Assembly (NCBI GenBank): GCA_002373995.1
Contig: DFLB01000008.1
Coordinates: 1 to 42,177 of the forward strand
DNA length: 42,177 nt
Reading direction: 5' to 3'
Source: Bacteroidales bacterium UBA3630
GTDB taxonomy: Bacteria > Bacteroidota > Bacteroidia > Bacteroidales > P3
Translations under genes and position numbers: made by a program
Notes under the pieces: model-generated
Told to the model about the DNA's origin: nothing
What the model saw: only the letters and a program-made list of their open reading frames with translations
Databases searched by the model: none
In this document: one piece after another, positions 27,801 through 35,275 of the stretch
Layout: the number at the start of each line of letters is the position of its first letter
Position numbering within the stretch: the first letter of the stretch is position 1

Positions 27801-28097
27801 CACAACCCCTCCCTTTGGGCATTCGCGCCCAAGAGCCTCAGCGTCAGTTGCTCAGCCGATGGTGAGACGTTCGTCCCTGTATGTACCGACACCCTTCCGA
27901 TCGACCCCGAAGACCAGGACAACGCAACGCCGCAAGTGGTCTCGTTGCGATTGGCCGTTAAAACCGAGCAGGTGGCCCTCCTGCGTGTCTCGCTGCACAC
28001 CCTCGACCGCCTACCCCCATGGCACAAGGGCAAAGGCCTCAAACCCTGGTTGTTGACTGACGAAATAGAGATAGAAGAGAAGATAGAGGGGAAATAA
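24870..28097 (+). CDS. GH2-type protein with both catalytic glutamates lost (probable pseudoenzyme)
   Basis: The ATG at 24870 gives a signal peptide (cut near VVAQQ) and 1075 residues; an upstream in-frame ATG lies inside the previous gene. It aligns with LacZ-type beta-galactosidases: sugar-binding domain, immunoglobulin-like domain, then a barrel with KGVTYGIEH, RDVLAMKRSNINAVRTSR, YGLYVVADAN, IILWSLGN and LQGGFVDVWPL. The acid/base motif is WSLGN-Ser398 where LacZ has Glu461. The nucleophile position is Ala461 (PCLML-A) where LacZ has Glu537. Metal-site His/Glu residues have also changed. A chitobiase-C-like domain (about 852-910) and a discoidin-like C-terminus follow. The frame is intact over 3.2 kb, so the gene is not decaying; a binding role is likely. 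Confidence 0.88.
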   Translation: MRKVLVVLALVSLWPLAVVAQQPMVARANVIPYYDEAGIEKNAYRESPYYQELAGSWKQRQTDSSIIYNRQINAEKNWKDYQVFLNVRCGRAVRVLLNGKEVGYGADSRHWNEFLLNGLLKYGKSNELSIEAMRQSKEALLEDTTLRVGLNGTPYLIFKSDPNILDMTIQADYDAATASGTLSLSTMVYCGKRKGKYYVEAEIWTPQGREHDRLGRWVVFNGKSEEQVDLVRSWSGVEPWNAEMPSLYTLVVRLRNDKMEEEETVGHRFGFRSVSVKDGELLLNGKAITIKGVTYGIEHTEGHASREQMKRDVLAMKRSNINAVRTSRFSPMDPYFYELCDQYGLYVVADANLMPYSEQHRAVATEQEFVPLFQQRVEHLHGRYKNHTSIILWSLGNSKDNGGCMTAAYKWLKALDKTRPIVFSGAGYGEATDIIAPSYPGVKMLKQMVSKQGDRPCLMLAAVDSSSFSDFDTLWRLVENTHQLQGGFVDVWPLAATMRADLKYLFSPFDVRLSKTMPDEGEFIVSNRYDFSTFAGNSLEYNIYTNLQSGISGGELPVAVRPGESEKVRMMIPHVDLQPGEELFIRFDMEARRSALKSWQTANDMRLGTVVFPLQQKHRFLKPSINTANALIDIEKDTIVPPQLLFAGHEDWSPSVIDRLERRPDKYARCVDYMVKYTAPDGTAMCEVRCTHTRFATGDEVVDYIVSANDRLMAGKLRPMVLLRSAGDSITWFGLDREVAFAGRNSGLVGTYTRTTADSVARKQVRWCATHREGRGLYAEVLGERFEMVDDGVWLRLYPQSHNHFRLHLHPYNHQNPSSFYGHDFPQVMSGMLQPPTIKASEARFSQPLSVTISTTEKGQIRYTLDGSEPSEASALYERPILLTSTAVVKARVFAKDTPPSFTATRKFNYDYIVKTDLSRKPNTPYNIGTDTLLFDGQKGSAEDLMHGWLGFSGGDMQITIHLAKPIDVESLTLRFAHNPSLWAFAPKSLSVSCSADGETFVPVCTDTLPIDPEDQDNATPQVVSLRLAVKTEQVALLRVSLHTLDRLPPWHKGKGLKPWLLTDEIEIEEKIEGK

Positions 28098-28220
28098 GTA
28101 TCACTGATTATCCGTCCACGGAATGAATTGTTGCTGTGAAACTTATGATAGAAAGCGTGTGACAGGTGGCATGCAGCGGCGAGCTACTGCCGGCGGCCGC
28201 TTGTCAACTGCTGATTGCCG

Positions 28221-28318
28221 GCTCTTGGTCCGCTCTTGGTCCGATGGTGGTCCGAGGATGGTCCGAGGGTGGTCCGATAAAACTCGGACGAAACGCGGTG
28301 CGGAGACGGTTCGGCACC
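28221..28318 (-). repeat. dispersed five-box hairpin element, copy 4
   Basis: On the reverse strand: head ACCGTCTCCGCACCGCG, hairpin GTCCG-8 nt-CGGAC, five CGGACC boxes at 11-bp spacing, the last two followed by AAGAG. It lies in the 264-bp gap between the GH2-like gene and the next lipoprotein; nothing else is seen there. Confidence 0.92.
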
Positions 28319-28361
28319 GGGGTGCCCGACGTATTGTAAATAGTATTCAAACTCTCAAACG

Positions 28362-29354
28362 ATGAAAAAACACTTGTTCGCTATTCCGCTGATGCTCTGT
28401 CTCTTCTCTGCCTGTGAGGTGGAGTTCTCGCCCAATGCCGAATGGAAAAACATACCGGTGGTCTATTGTCTGCTCGACCAGGACGTTGACACCACGTGGG
28501 TGCGGGTGGAGCGTTGTTTCCTTGCCGAGGGCAGTATGTATGATTTCGGCCCCGTCAGCGACTCCATCAACTATCCCGTCGGCTCTATCCGTGTGCAGCT
28601 GTGTGTCTTCCGCAACGGACAGTGCGTGGATACCATCTTGTGCCGCGACACGCTGCGCAGCCGGGAGGCGGGCTCCTTTGCCAATGTCGACCAGCCCCTC
28701 TATTTCACTACGGAGCGATTGTATGAAGCCAATATGTACAAACTCCTGGTTACCAGGGTCTCCGATGGTTCGGTCATCGCATACACCGACTCCATCCCGC
28801 TGATTGTGCAAAGTGCTCAAGGTCTGATACGCAAACCCTCCAATAACGAACAATTCGGCTTCTTCGAGCGCAGTGGCTCGACAGCCGTCTGCAACATCGA
28901 GTGGTATGTCATGCAGAATGCGCGCCGCTACCAACCCATCGTCAGGTTCTACTATACCGAGGCGGGCGACACCCACTATGTCGACCTGCGATGCAACTCT
29001 GTCCCTGAGGCTATCCACCAGCCTCAAACGCAGTCCACATACTATTCGCGCGACGCTTTCCTTTCGGAGATGTACACCATCCTCAAGGACGACACCCTCC
29101 CCAAGCGCTCCCTCAACAAGGTCGACCTCTATCTTACCGCCTGCAGCGAGGACCTCAACGCCTACATCACCTCGCTTGACATCAACAACGCCGTTGATCA
29201 GGGCAACGAGGCCTACACCAATATCCATAACGGTCGTGGAGTCTTCGCCGCCCGTCGCACCCGCTTGTATAAGTCTCTGCGAGCCGACTCCTCTATCGTC
29301 CAGTCCACCGGCGGCCTGGTCTATTATCTCCGTGAACTCGGTGTCGGTTTTTGA
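28362..29354 (+). CDS. DUF4249-like lipoprotein
   Basis: A 330-residue protein with a lipoprotein signal ending LFSAC (Cys near residue 19). The N-terminal block IPVVYCLLDQDVDTTWVRVERCFLAEG resembles the start of DUF4249 proteins of Bacteroidota, which are beta-rich surface lipoproteins often near TonB-linked systems. No SusC/SusD-like gene is nearby. The remaining sequence is beta-rich with several cysteines. The stop is followed by the trigger-factor promoter. Family call is by pattern only. Confidence 0.65.
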   Translation: MKKHLFAIPLMLCLFSACEVEFSPNAEWKNIPVVYCLLDQDVDTTWVRVERCFLAEGSMYDFGPVSDSINYPVGSIRVQLCVFRNGQCVDTILCRDTLRSREAGSFANVDQPLYFTTERLYEANMYKLLVTRVSDGSVIAYTDSIPLIVQSAQGLIRKPSNNEQFGFFERSGSTAVCNIEWYVMQNARRYQPIVRFYYTEAGDTHYVDLRCNSVPEAIHQPQTQSTYYSRDAFLSEMYTILKDDTLPKRSLNKVDLYLTACSEDLNAYITSLDINNAVDQGNEAYTNIHNGRGVFAARRTRLYKSLRADSSIVQSTGGLVYYLRELGVGF

Positions 29355-29394
29355 GCCTAAAACAACCCTCTCGGGCATAAATCGTTGAAAGATT

Positions 29395-29424
29395 TTTGTA
29401 ATTGAATATTTTTATGTAACTTTG
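29395..29424 (+). promoter_or_regulatory. trigger factor promoter
   Basis: TTTG (29395-29398), 18 bp, TAACTTTG (29417-29424) followed by CA. The match to the Bacteroidota consensus is good, with a spacing one base short. It lies 53 bp before the ATG. Confidence 0.7.
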
Positions 29425-29476
29425 CATTTTTAATAGAAATATAAAGAAGTTAAAAATCAATAAAATAAGTAAACAG

Positions 29477-30832
29477 ATGAACATCTCAAGAGAGAATTTG
29501 ACCGATCTGGAACTCTGTATCAAGGTTGATATCGAGGAAAAAGACTACATTGAAAACGTTACCAAACAACTGAAAGACTACCAGAAGAAGGCTACCGTCC
29601 CGGGTTTCCGCAAAGGCATGGCCCCCATGGGCTTAATCCAGCGCATGTACAAGGCTGCCATCGTCGGCGATGCAGTGCAGAACGAGCTCAACACCAGCCT
29701 CTTCAAGTATATTGACGACGAGAAGCTCCACATCCTCGGCATGCCTATGTCCAACGATGAAAAGACCGGTGAAATCGACTTCGCCAAGCAGCAGAACTTC
29801 ACCTTCTTCTTCGACGTTGCAGTTGCCCCTGAGTTCGATATCGACTGGAGCAAGGTCGATGTGAAATACAACCAGATTAAAGTGACAGCGAAAGAGGTTG
29901 AAGCCGAGATCAATAACGTCACCAACCGCTACGGTAAGTTCGAAACTCCCGACACCGTTGCCGCCGGCGACATCATGTACGGTAAACTCGTCGAGCTCGA
30001 CAAGAAGGGCAATCCCAAAGAAGGCGGCATTGATACCTTCGTCAGCCTCAACCTCCTTAACCTCAAGGATAACGAGCAACTGCCTCTCTTCGAGGGTAAA
30101 AAGGCAGAAGAGGAAATCGTCTTCAACCTTGCCAAATGCTTCCCCGTGGCCGACATCGAACGCGCCCTGCATGTCGACAACGCCACTGCCAAGAAGTTTA
30201 AATCTGATGTCCGCCTCACCCTCAGCGGCATCTCCCGCATCATCCCCCATGAAATCAACGACGAACTCTTCGAGAAAGTCTTCCCTGGCCAGAAAATCAA
30301 AGACGCCGATGCCTTCACCAAGGCCATGAAGAAAGAGTTTGAAAAGGCCAATGCCGAGCAGAGCGACTACCTCTATGTCAACCAGGTGCGTAAGGCCCTC
30401 GTCGACAACTTCGACAAGCCCCTGCCCGAAAACTTCCTCAAGCGCTGGTTCGCCAGCCGTGGTGACAAGGACATGACCCCTGAGAGCATCGAGGCCGATT
30501 GGAACGACAAATACCTTCCCTCCCTCAAGTGGGAACTTATCCAGTCTAAACTCGAAGAGATACAGACGGTTGAGCCTACAAGCAATCAGGTCGTCGATGC
30601 CATCAAGGACATCCTGCGCCGCAACGACTCTCCCGTCGATGGCGAAACCAAGGAGCAGACAGAAGACCGTCTTGAGAAAGCTGCCCGTAGCATCGCCGCC
30701 GACCGTAACAATGTTGGCCAACTCACCGACCGCCTCTACGCCGAGAACCTCGCCAAACTCTTCAAAGCTCAGCTTAAACCCGAGGTCGAGAAAGTCTCAG
30801 CCAAAGAGTTCGCCGAGCGCGCTCAGAACTAA
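29477..30832 (+). CDS. tig: trigger factor
   Basis: A 451-residue trigger factor. The ribosome-docking signature is Gly43-Phe-Arg-Lys-Gly-Met-Ala-Pro50, matching the GFRxGxxP loop that contacts L23/L29. The PPIase-like middle (AAGDIMYGKLVELDKKGNP, then LPLFEGKKAEEEI) is diverged from FKBP, as is usual in Bacteroidota, so isomerase activity is doubtful. The C-terminal helical domain holds the substrate cradle. It folds nascent chains at the exit tunnel. A clear promoter lies directly upstream and an outer-membrane gene follows after 37 bp. Confidence 0.96.
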   Translation: MNISRENLTDLELCIKVDIEEKDYIENVTKQLKDYQKKATVPGFRKGMAPMGLIQRMYKAAIVGDAVQNELNTSLFKYIDDEKLHILGMPMSNDEKTGEIDFAKQQNFTFFFDVAVAPEFDIDWSKVDVKYNQIKVTAKEVEAEINNVTNRYGKFETPDTVAAGDIMYGKLVELDKKGNPKEGGIDTFVSLNLLNLKDNEQLPLFEGKKAEEEIVFNLAKCFPVADIERALHVDNATAKKFKSDVRLTLSGISRIIPHEINDELFEKVFPGQKIKDADAFTKAMKKEFEKANAEQSDYLYVNQVRKALVDNFDKPLPENFLKRWFASRGDKDMTPESIEADWNDKYLPSLKWELIQSKLEEIQTVEPTSNQVVDAIKDILRRNDSPVDGETKEQTEDRLEKAARSIAADRNNVGQLTDRLYAENLAKLFKAQLKPEVEKVSAKEFAERAQN

Positions 30833-30869
30833 ACCCGGCTTATCTTTTAAGCCATAAAACAATAAGGCA

Positions 30870-32078
30870 ATGAAAAAGACACTGCTCATCCCCCTGGTGG
30901 CCCTGCTCTGTGCTATGCCTCTTCGCGCACAGGAAAACGACGGCCTGGTGTACCCCAACACCTTCTACGGATCGCTCTCCGTCGGCGGATACGCCTTCGC
31001 CCACAGTGGCCAAACGAGCATCAGCGCACCTTACGCCAACCTCACCGCTGGCGTCTGGCTCACCGCTCCGCTCGCCTTCCAGTTGTCGGTCGACGCCGCT
31101 ATGGGAAGCAGTGCTTCTCTCAACAATGCCCTCTTTCTGATGGCCGGAGCCGAGTTCAAATGGGACGCCAATTCCACGCTGTTCCATGTTTACAACAAGA
31201 ACTTCCTCCGGCCCATCCCCTTTTATCCTCTGCTCGGACTTGGCGTCATGTGGCTCAACGACATGAATGCCTCGCATCCTTCCGACAACTCTTTCCAGAT
31301 GATGCTCGGCCTCCAGGCACCTTTCCGCGTTTCGTCGCACCTCGATGCCACCCTGCAGTACAAATGCTACTTCCTGCCGCAAGGCTTCGATGGCTCCTTC
31401 GGCGACAACTACCTCCACACCCTCGGTGTAGGTTTGATGTTCCGACAGGCCGACGACCCCTTCCATCGTCGCACCGAACGCTACACCCGTGACATCGCCG
31501 AAGACTGGTTCTTCGGACTCGGCATCGGCCCCAACTACTCCTCCTTCGACCTCTTTAGCAACCCCAACAGCGGCGGCCTCAACATGATTGGCATCACACC
31601 GGAGATAATGTTCGGTCGCAACTTCAGCAACTTCTGGTCCGTACGCTTCGTGCTCGGCGGCCTCATCGCCCACGAACAATACGACACCGTCCGTGAAGAA
31701 GCCCCCGACTACCGCTTCTCCTTTCTCCATGCCGACCTCATGCTCAACGTCAGCAACCTCTTTTCGCGTGGGCGGGGTGTCAATCTCAACGTCATGCCCT
31801 ACCTCGGTGCGGGCCCCATCTGGCGCTACGACAACCCCATCTTCGACCTCGCCGCCAATGCGGGCATCATGTTGCGCTACTACCTCAGCCGCAAGAGCGA
31901 CCTCTATCTCGACTGCCGCTACGTCATTGTGCCGCCTCACATCGGCGGTGGCCCCGCACCTTCCGGCCACTTCTACTCCGTCGGCATCCCCTCCATCACC
32001 TTCGGCTACATCTTCAACTTCGGCCGCAACACCACCCGCTACCGCATGCCTCTCAACAAGTGCCCTGTCAGCATGTAA
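30870..32078 (+). CDS. outer-membrane protein with two barrel-like halves
   Basis: A 402-residue protein with a signal peptide (ending LRAQ). It appears to be made of two similar halves of about 200 residues: each starts with a glycine-rich SLSVGGY/GLGIGPNY strand and ends with a GVGLMFR/TFGYIFNF strand. The second half ends with a short basic tail. This suggests an old internal duplication of an OmpA-like or porin-like barrel. No named family recognised. It is likely co-transcribed with tig, and its stop is followed by a weak hairpin (32086-32106) and an 11-bp array. Confidence 0.72.
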   Translation: MKKTLLIPLVALLCAMPLRAQENDGLVYPNTFYGSLSVGGYAFAHSGQTSISAPYANLTAGVWLTAPLAFQLSVDAAMGSSASLNNALFLMAGAEFKWDANSTLFHVYNKNFLRPIPFYPLLGLGVMWLNDMNASHPSDNSFQMMLGLQAPFRVSSHLDATLQYKCYFLPQGFDGSFGDNYLHTLGVGLMFRQADDPFHRRTERYTRDIAEDWFFGLGIGPNYSSFDLFSNPNSGGLNMIGITPEIMFGRNFSNFWSVRFVLGGLIAHEQYDTVREEAPDYRFSFLHADLMLNVSNLFSRGRGVNLNVMPYLGAGPIWRYDNPIFDLAANAGIMLRYYLSRKSDLYLDCRYVIVPPHIGGGPAPSGHFYSVGIPSITFGYIFNFGRNTTRYRMPLNKCPVSM

Positions 32079-32116
32079 CCCCCCGGAGGCTCATCTCTCC
32101 AGCCTCACGACCTCTT

Positions 32117-32171
32117 CCTAAGCATATCCTAAGCTCATCCTAAGCTCATCCTAAGCATATCCTCTACATAT
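32117..32171. repeat. five-unit 11-bp array (CCTAAGCATAT-type)
   Basis: Units in order: CCTAAGCATAT, CCTAAGCTCAT, CCTAAGCTCAT, CCTAAGCATAT, CCTCTACATAT. It lies between convergent genes, and the last unit contains the stop codon of the PatB-like gene. Its sequence is unrelated to the CGGACC element but the period and unit number are the same. Confidence 0.9.
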
Positions 32172-33336
32172 CCAAGGCATCGGCCAGCCGTGCCAACCCC
32201 TCTTCCAGCATCTTTCTCGGGCATCCCACGTTCAGCCTGAAGCATCCCTTGTACGCATCCCCGCCAAAGGTGGTGCCGTCGTTCATCACCACGCGGGCCC
32301 TATTGACAAACCTCTCAGCCAGTTCCTTGTGTGGAATGCCGTAGGCTGAAAAGTCAAGCCAGGCAAGGTAGGAAGCCTCCGGCAGCACGGCCTTGACCAA
32401 AGGCATCTGCTCCCTCAGAAATTTGTCGAGTGTCTGCACATTCATGTGCAGATAGTCAAGCATCTGGCGTCGCCACTCCTCGCCCTGGCTGAAGGCAGCC
32501 TCGGCTGCAGTGAAGGCAAAAATATTGCCGTTCGCCACCCCCAGCGCGTCGAGCCAGCCATAAAAGCGCTTCCGCAGCGCCTCGTCGCCGATGTAGCACA
32601 CCGAGCTGCCCAATCCGGCAATGTTAAACGTCTTGCTCGGTGCCATGAAGGTGACGCTGTGGTGGGCGGCAATCTCTGATACAGTGCTGTAGCTCACATG
32701 TTTACGTCCCGGAAGCGTCAGGTCGGCATGTATCTCGTCGCTGATGACGACGATGCCCTTGCGTTCGCAGATCTCCGCTATCCGCGCAAGGGTCTCCTTG
32801 CCCCAGAGGGTGCCAGCGGGGTTGTGGGGATTGCTCATAATGAAGACCTTGCAGCCTTCGGCCTTGCGCTCGAAGTCGTCGAAGTCAATGGCAAACCGCC
32901 CGTCGGCAATCTTCAGCGGGCTGCAAACCACTTCCCGCCCGCAACCTTTCGGCACATTGAGGAACGGCGGGTATACGGGCGTCGTCACCAGCACCTTCTC
33001 GCCCGGCTGGGTCAACGCCAGCAGCGCGTAGCTGATGCCCGCCACAATGCCCGGGATAAAATGCAGGCTCTCCTCCGTGGTGTGTATCTCGTAGTGCCGT
33101 TCCAGCCATGCTCTCACCGCCTCACGGTATCCCGCCGACGGCATCGTGTAGCCCAGCACAGGGTGGTCGCAACGCCGCCGTATGGCCTCCATCACAAAGT
33201 CTGGCGAGCGGAAGTCCATGTCCGCCACCCACATCGGCAGCAGGTCCTCGCGACCGTACATCCCCGGCAGCGCATCCCATTTGAAACAATCCGTCCCACG
33301 CCGCTCTATCGGCGTGTCAAAGTCGTATGCTCTCAT
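32164..33336 (-). CDS. patB: PatB/MalY-type PLP-dependent C-S lyase
   Basis: A 390-residue fold-type I aminotransferase-like enzyme. The N-terminus (DCFKWD, LPMWVADMDF) is the MalY/PatB signature. The PLP lysine is Lys235 (APSKTFNIAGL), with Asp200 (ISDEIHADL) holding the pyridine nitrogen, and NPHNPAG and RLNVGCPR also in place. Such enzymes split cystathionine or cysteine to release pyruvate, ammonia and a thiol; some are aminotransferases. It is a single gene with its own promoter, divergent from an EamA transporter. The stop codon falls in the 11-bp array. Confidence 0.92.
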   Translation of the reverse strand: MRAYDFDTPIERRGTDCFKWDALPGMYGREDLLPMWVADMDFRSPDFVMEAIRRRCDHPVLGYTMPSAGYREAVRAWLERHYEIHTTEESLHFIPGIVAGISYALLALTQPGEKVLVTTPVYPPFLNVPKGCGREVVCSPLKIADGRFAIDFDDFERKAEGCKVFIMSNPHNPAGTLWGKETLARIAEICERKGIVVISDEIHADLTLPGRKHVSYSTVSEIAAHHSVTFMAPSKTFNIAGLGSSVCYIGDEALRKRFYGWLDALGVANGNIFAFTAAEAAFSQGEEWRRQMLDYLHMNVQTLDKFLREQMPLVKAVLPEASYLAWLDFSAYGIPHKELAERFVNRARVVMNDGTTFGGDAYKGCFRLNVGCPRKMLEEGLARLADALDM

Positions 33337-33367
33337 TGTCAGTCTTCTTTTCCTTTTTTTTGGTGTG

Positions 33368-33375
33368 CAAAGATA
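33368..33375 (-). promoter_or_regulatory. -7 box for the PatB-like gene
   Basis: Reverse-strand TATCTTTG, then CA, 32 bp before the ATG. Full -7 match; no clear -33. Confidence 0.6.
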
Positions 33376-33478
33376 CGCTTTTTTTCTGAATTGGCGCTTT
33401 TTTCTTTTGGGCTGGTTCCAGGATGTTTTTTTCCTGTCGAACCATTCAATATTTCTGCACCTTGTTCGTTATCGTTGC

Positions 33479-34453
33479 ATGTTTATCGGTGAAATCATCG
33501 CTCTCGGCGTAGCCGTCTCGTGGACGGCGACTGCTCTCTTTGCCGAGGTCGCCTCCAAGCGCATGGGCTCCCTGCCGCTCAACACCCTGCGCATGACCAT
33601 GTCGCTCCTCCTCTTGGCCCTGACGCTCTGGCTGCTGATGGGCACGCCCTGGCCGCGCTTTGCCGACGGCTCCACATGGCTTTGGCTCTCGCTGTCGGGA
33701 GTGGTGGGCTATGTCATTGGCGACTACTGCCTTATGCAGGGCTATATCTACATCGGCTCGCGCTTTGGACAGCTCTTCATGACCCTCTCCGCGCCCACGG
33801 CAGCCCTCATGGGGCGCCTGCTGTTGGGCGAGCGTATGGGGTGGCTCGCCATCCTCGGCATGGTGGTCACCCTCTCCGGCATCGCCATCTCTATCCTCTC
33901 CAAGCGCGACGGCGACGAGCATCTGCGCCTCTCGCTGCCCCCACGGGGCATCTTCTTCGCTGCCGTGGCGGGCATCTGCCAAGGGCTTGGATTGGTGCTG
34001 AGCAAGATCGGATTGCAGCATTATGACGCCGCCATGCTGCAGGCCGGTGTGAGCCAGCAGGTGGTGCCCGACGGGGCGCTGTTGCCGGTCCCGTTACTGT
34101 TCTCTATGCCCTTTGCAGCCACGATGATACGCGCCTCGATAGGCCTTGTCGGATTTTTCGTCCTGTTGGTGATTTTCAACAAAGACTGGCAATCCAAACT
34201 CTCACATGCTGTCCACGACAGCCGTGCCATGTGGTGTCTGCTCGGCGCCACGGTCTTCGGCCCTTTCGTTGGCGTCAGCGCCTCGCTCCTGGCCACAGAA
34301 TACACCGCCACCGGCATCGCCCAGACGCTCTTTGCCCTCACTCCGGTCTTGATCATCGCCCCTTCCGTATGGCTCTTCCGCCAGCGGGTCACGCCCCGCG
34401 AGGTGCTTGGCGCCGTCATCAGCGTTGCCGGCGTGTCGCTCTTCTTCCTATAG
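33479..34453 (+). CDS. EamA/DMT family transporter
   Basis: The ATG at 33479 (MFIGEIIALG) is chosen because the open frame upstream overlaps the divergent PatB-like gene and reads as non-coding. The 324-residue product has about ten hydrophobic segments in two EamA repeats, with a hydrophilic linker near residue 145 (SKRDGDEHLR). The first repeat starts VSWTATALFAEVASKR; the second has VFGPFVGVSASLLATEYTATGIAQTLFALTPV. Family members export amino acids, nucleosides or other metabolites; the substrate here is unknown. Divergence from a C-S lyase gene is no more than a hint of a sulfur amino acid link. Confidence 0.88.
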   Translation: MFIGEIIALGVAVSWTATALFAEVASKRMGSLPLNTLRMTMSLLLLALTLWLLMGTPWPRFADGSTWLWLSLSGVVGYVIGDYCLMQGYIYIGSRFGQLFMTLSAPTAALMGRLLLGERMGWLAILGMVVTLSGIAISILSKRDGDEHLRLSLPPRGIFFAAVAGICQGLGLVLSKIGLQHYDAAMLQAGVSQQVVPDGALLPVPLLFSMPFAATMIRASIGLVGFFVLLVIFNKDWQSKLSHAVHDSRAMWCLLGATVFGPFVGVSASLLATEYTATGIAQTLFALTPVLIIAPSVWLFRQRVTPREVLGAVISVAGVSLFFL

Positions 34454-34497
34454 TGTTTGCCTACTGAACCGAGCCTCTGCGCGGCTTGTCCTGCCGC

Positions 34498-34594
34498 CTT
34501 TCCCCCGCCTCCTCTCCGCCGCTGATCCGTCATTTCTCGGACCATCCTCGGACCATCCCCGGACCACCCTCGGACCATCCCCGGACCACCGCCT
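34498..34594 (+). repeat. dispersed five-box hairpin element, copy 5
   Basis: Head TCCCCCGCCTCCTCTCCGCC, hairpin TCCG-8 nt-CGGA (one base pair shorter than the others), five CGGACC boxes at 11-bp spacing. It overlaps the 3' end of the AlkD-like gene: read on the reverse strand, it supplies its last residues and stop. Confidence 0.92.
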
Positions 34595-35240
34595 TCTTTT
34601 CGCCGCTGATGCGGAAACTCTCGCAGGCCTTGCGGATGGTCATGCTGCGCAGCGGATTGGGGAGGGTGGCGATGAGGGGCAGGGTGGTGTCCCATTGTTT
34701 GGCCAGGGCGGTGGCTATGTACCAGGCCTGCATCATGCTGATGTAGTATTCCTTGCGGTGTATCTGCGTGACCCACAGCAGGTGCTCCGCGCTGAAGTCG
34801 TCGTCGAGGAAGTGGCGCAGCAGCATGCCTATGCCGAAGCGCACGGTGTACTCGTGGCGCGAGGCCATCCATCGCCGTATGTGTGGCAGCAATTCGGCAT
34901 GGTGGCGGGCGAAGCAGCGCGGCGACAACTGGTCGCAGGTGGCCCAGTTGTCTACAAAGGGCAGGAAGGCGTCTACCCGCGCCACACAGCGTCCGAAGTC
35001 GCGCTCCTCGCCGATGACGAAGGCGTGCAGCTGGTTTTCCTCGAAGTAGCGATGTGGCAGTGCGGCGAGGAAGGACTCTGCGTCAGCGCTTTTGGCCATC
35101 TGTTTGGCTATGGTGCGCAGCGCCGGCGTGCGCACACCTATGATGCTCTCCGCCGCCAGGGTGGGGAGGAGGCGCCGCTGGAAGTCGCCGTAGCGCTCGT
35201 CGCGCAGCTGTCGCAGTTCGTCGATGATGTCTTTCCCCAT
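34530..35240 (-). CDS. AlkD-like HEAT-repeat protein (DNA alkylation repair family)
   Basis: A 236-residue all-helical protein from the ATG at 35240 (MGKDIIDELRQL). It matches the AlkC/AlkD superfamily: RTPALRTIAKQMAK, RYFEENQLHAFVIG, FVDNWATCDQLSPRCF (the WATCD block near the alkylated-base site) and EYTVRFGIGMLLRHFLDDDF. AlkD glycosylases excise bulky alkylated bases. The C-terminal 20 or so residues (AVVRGWSEGGPGMVRGWSEK) repeat the word RGWSE and come entirely from element copy 5, so the natural C-terminus seems replaced. The gene begins 9 nt after the GH97 stop. Confidence 0.88.
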   Translation of the reverse strand: MGKDIIDELRQLRDERYGDFQRRLLPTLAAESIIGVRTPALRTIAKQMAKSADAESFLAALPHRYFEENQLHAFVIGEERDFGRCVARVDAFLPFVDNWATCDQLSPRCFARHHAELLPHIRRWMASRHEYTVRFGIGMLLRHFLDDDFSAEHLLWVTQIHRKEYYISMMQAWYIATALAKQWDTTLPLIATLPNPLRSMTIRKACESFRISGEKKAVVRGWSEGGPGMVRGWSEK

Positions 35241-35275
35241 GCTCAATGCTCAATTCCCACTTCTCACTTCCCTTA
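35241..35275. repeat. degenerate heptamers at the GH97/AlkD-like junction
   Basis: GCTCAAT twice, then TCCCACT, TCTCACT and TCCCTTA: about five 7-bp units spanning the GH97 stop codon and touching the start of the AlkD-like gene. Confidence 0.6.

Noticed and set aside
29633..30721. Reverse open frame of 362 codons opposite trigger factor
   Set aside because: Antisense shadow; the forward gene is certain.
33182..33478. N-terminal extension of the EamA transporter
   Set aside because: Overlaps the divergent PatB-like gene and its promoter; family sequence begins at 33479.
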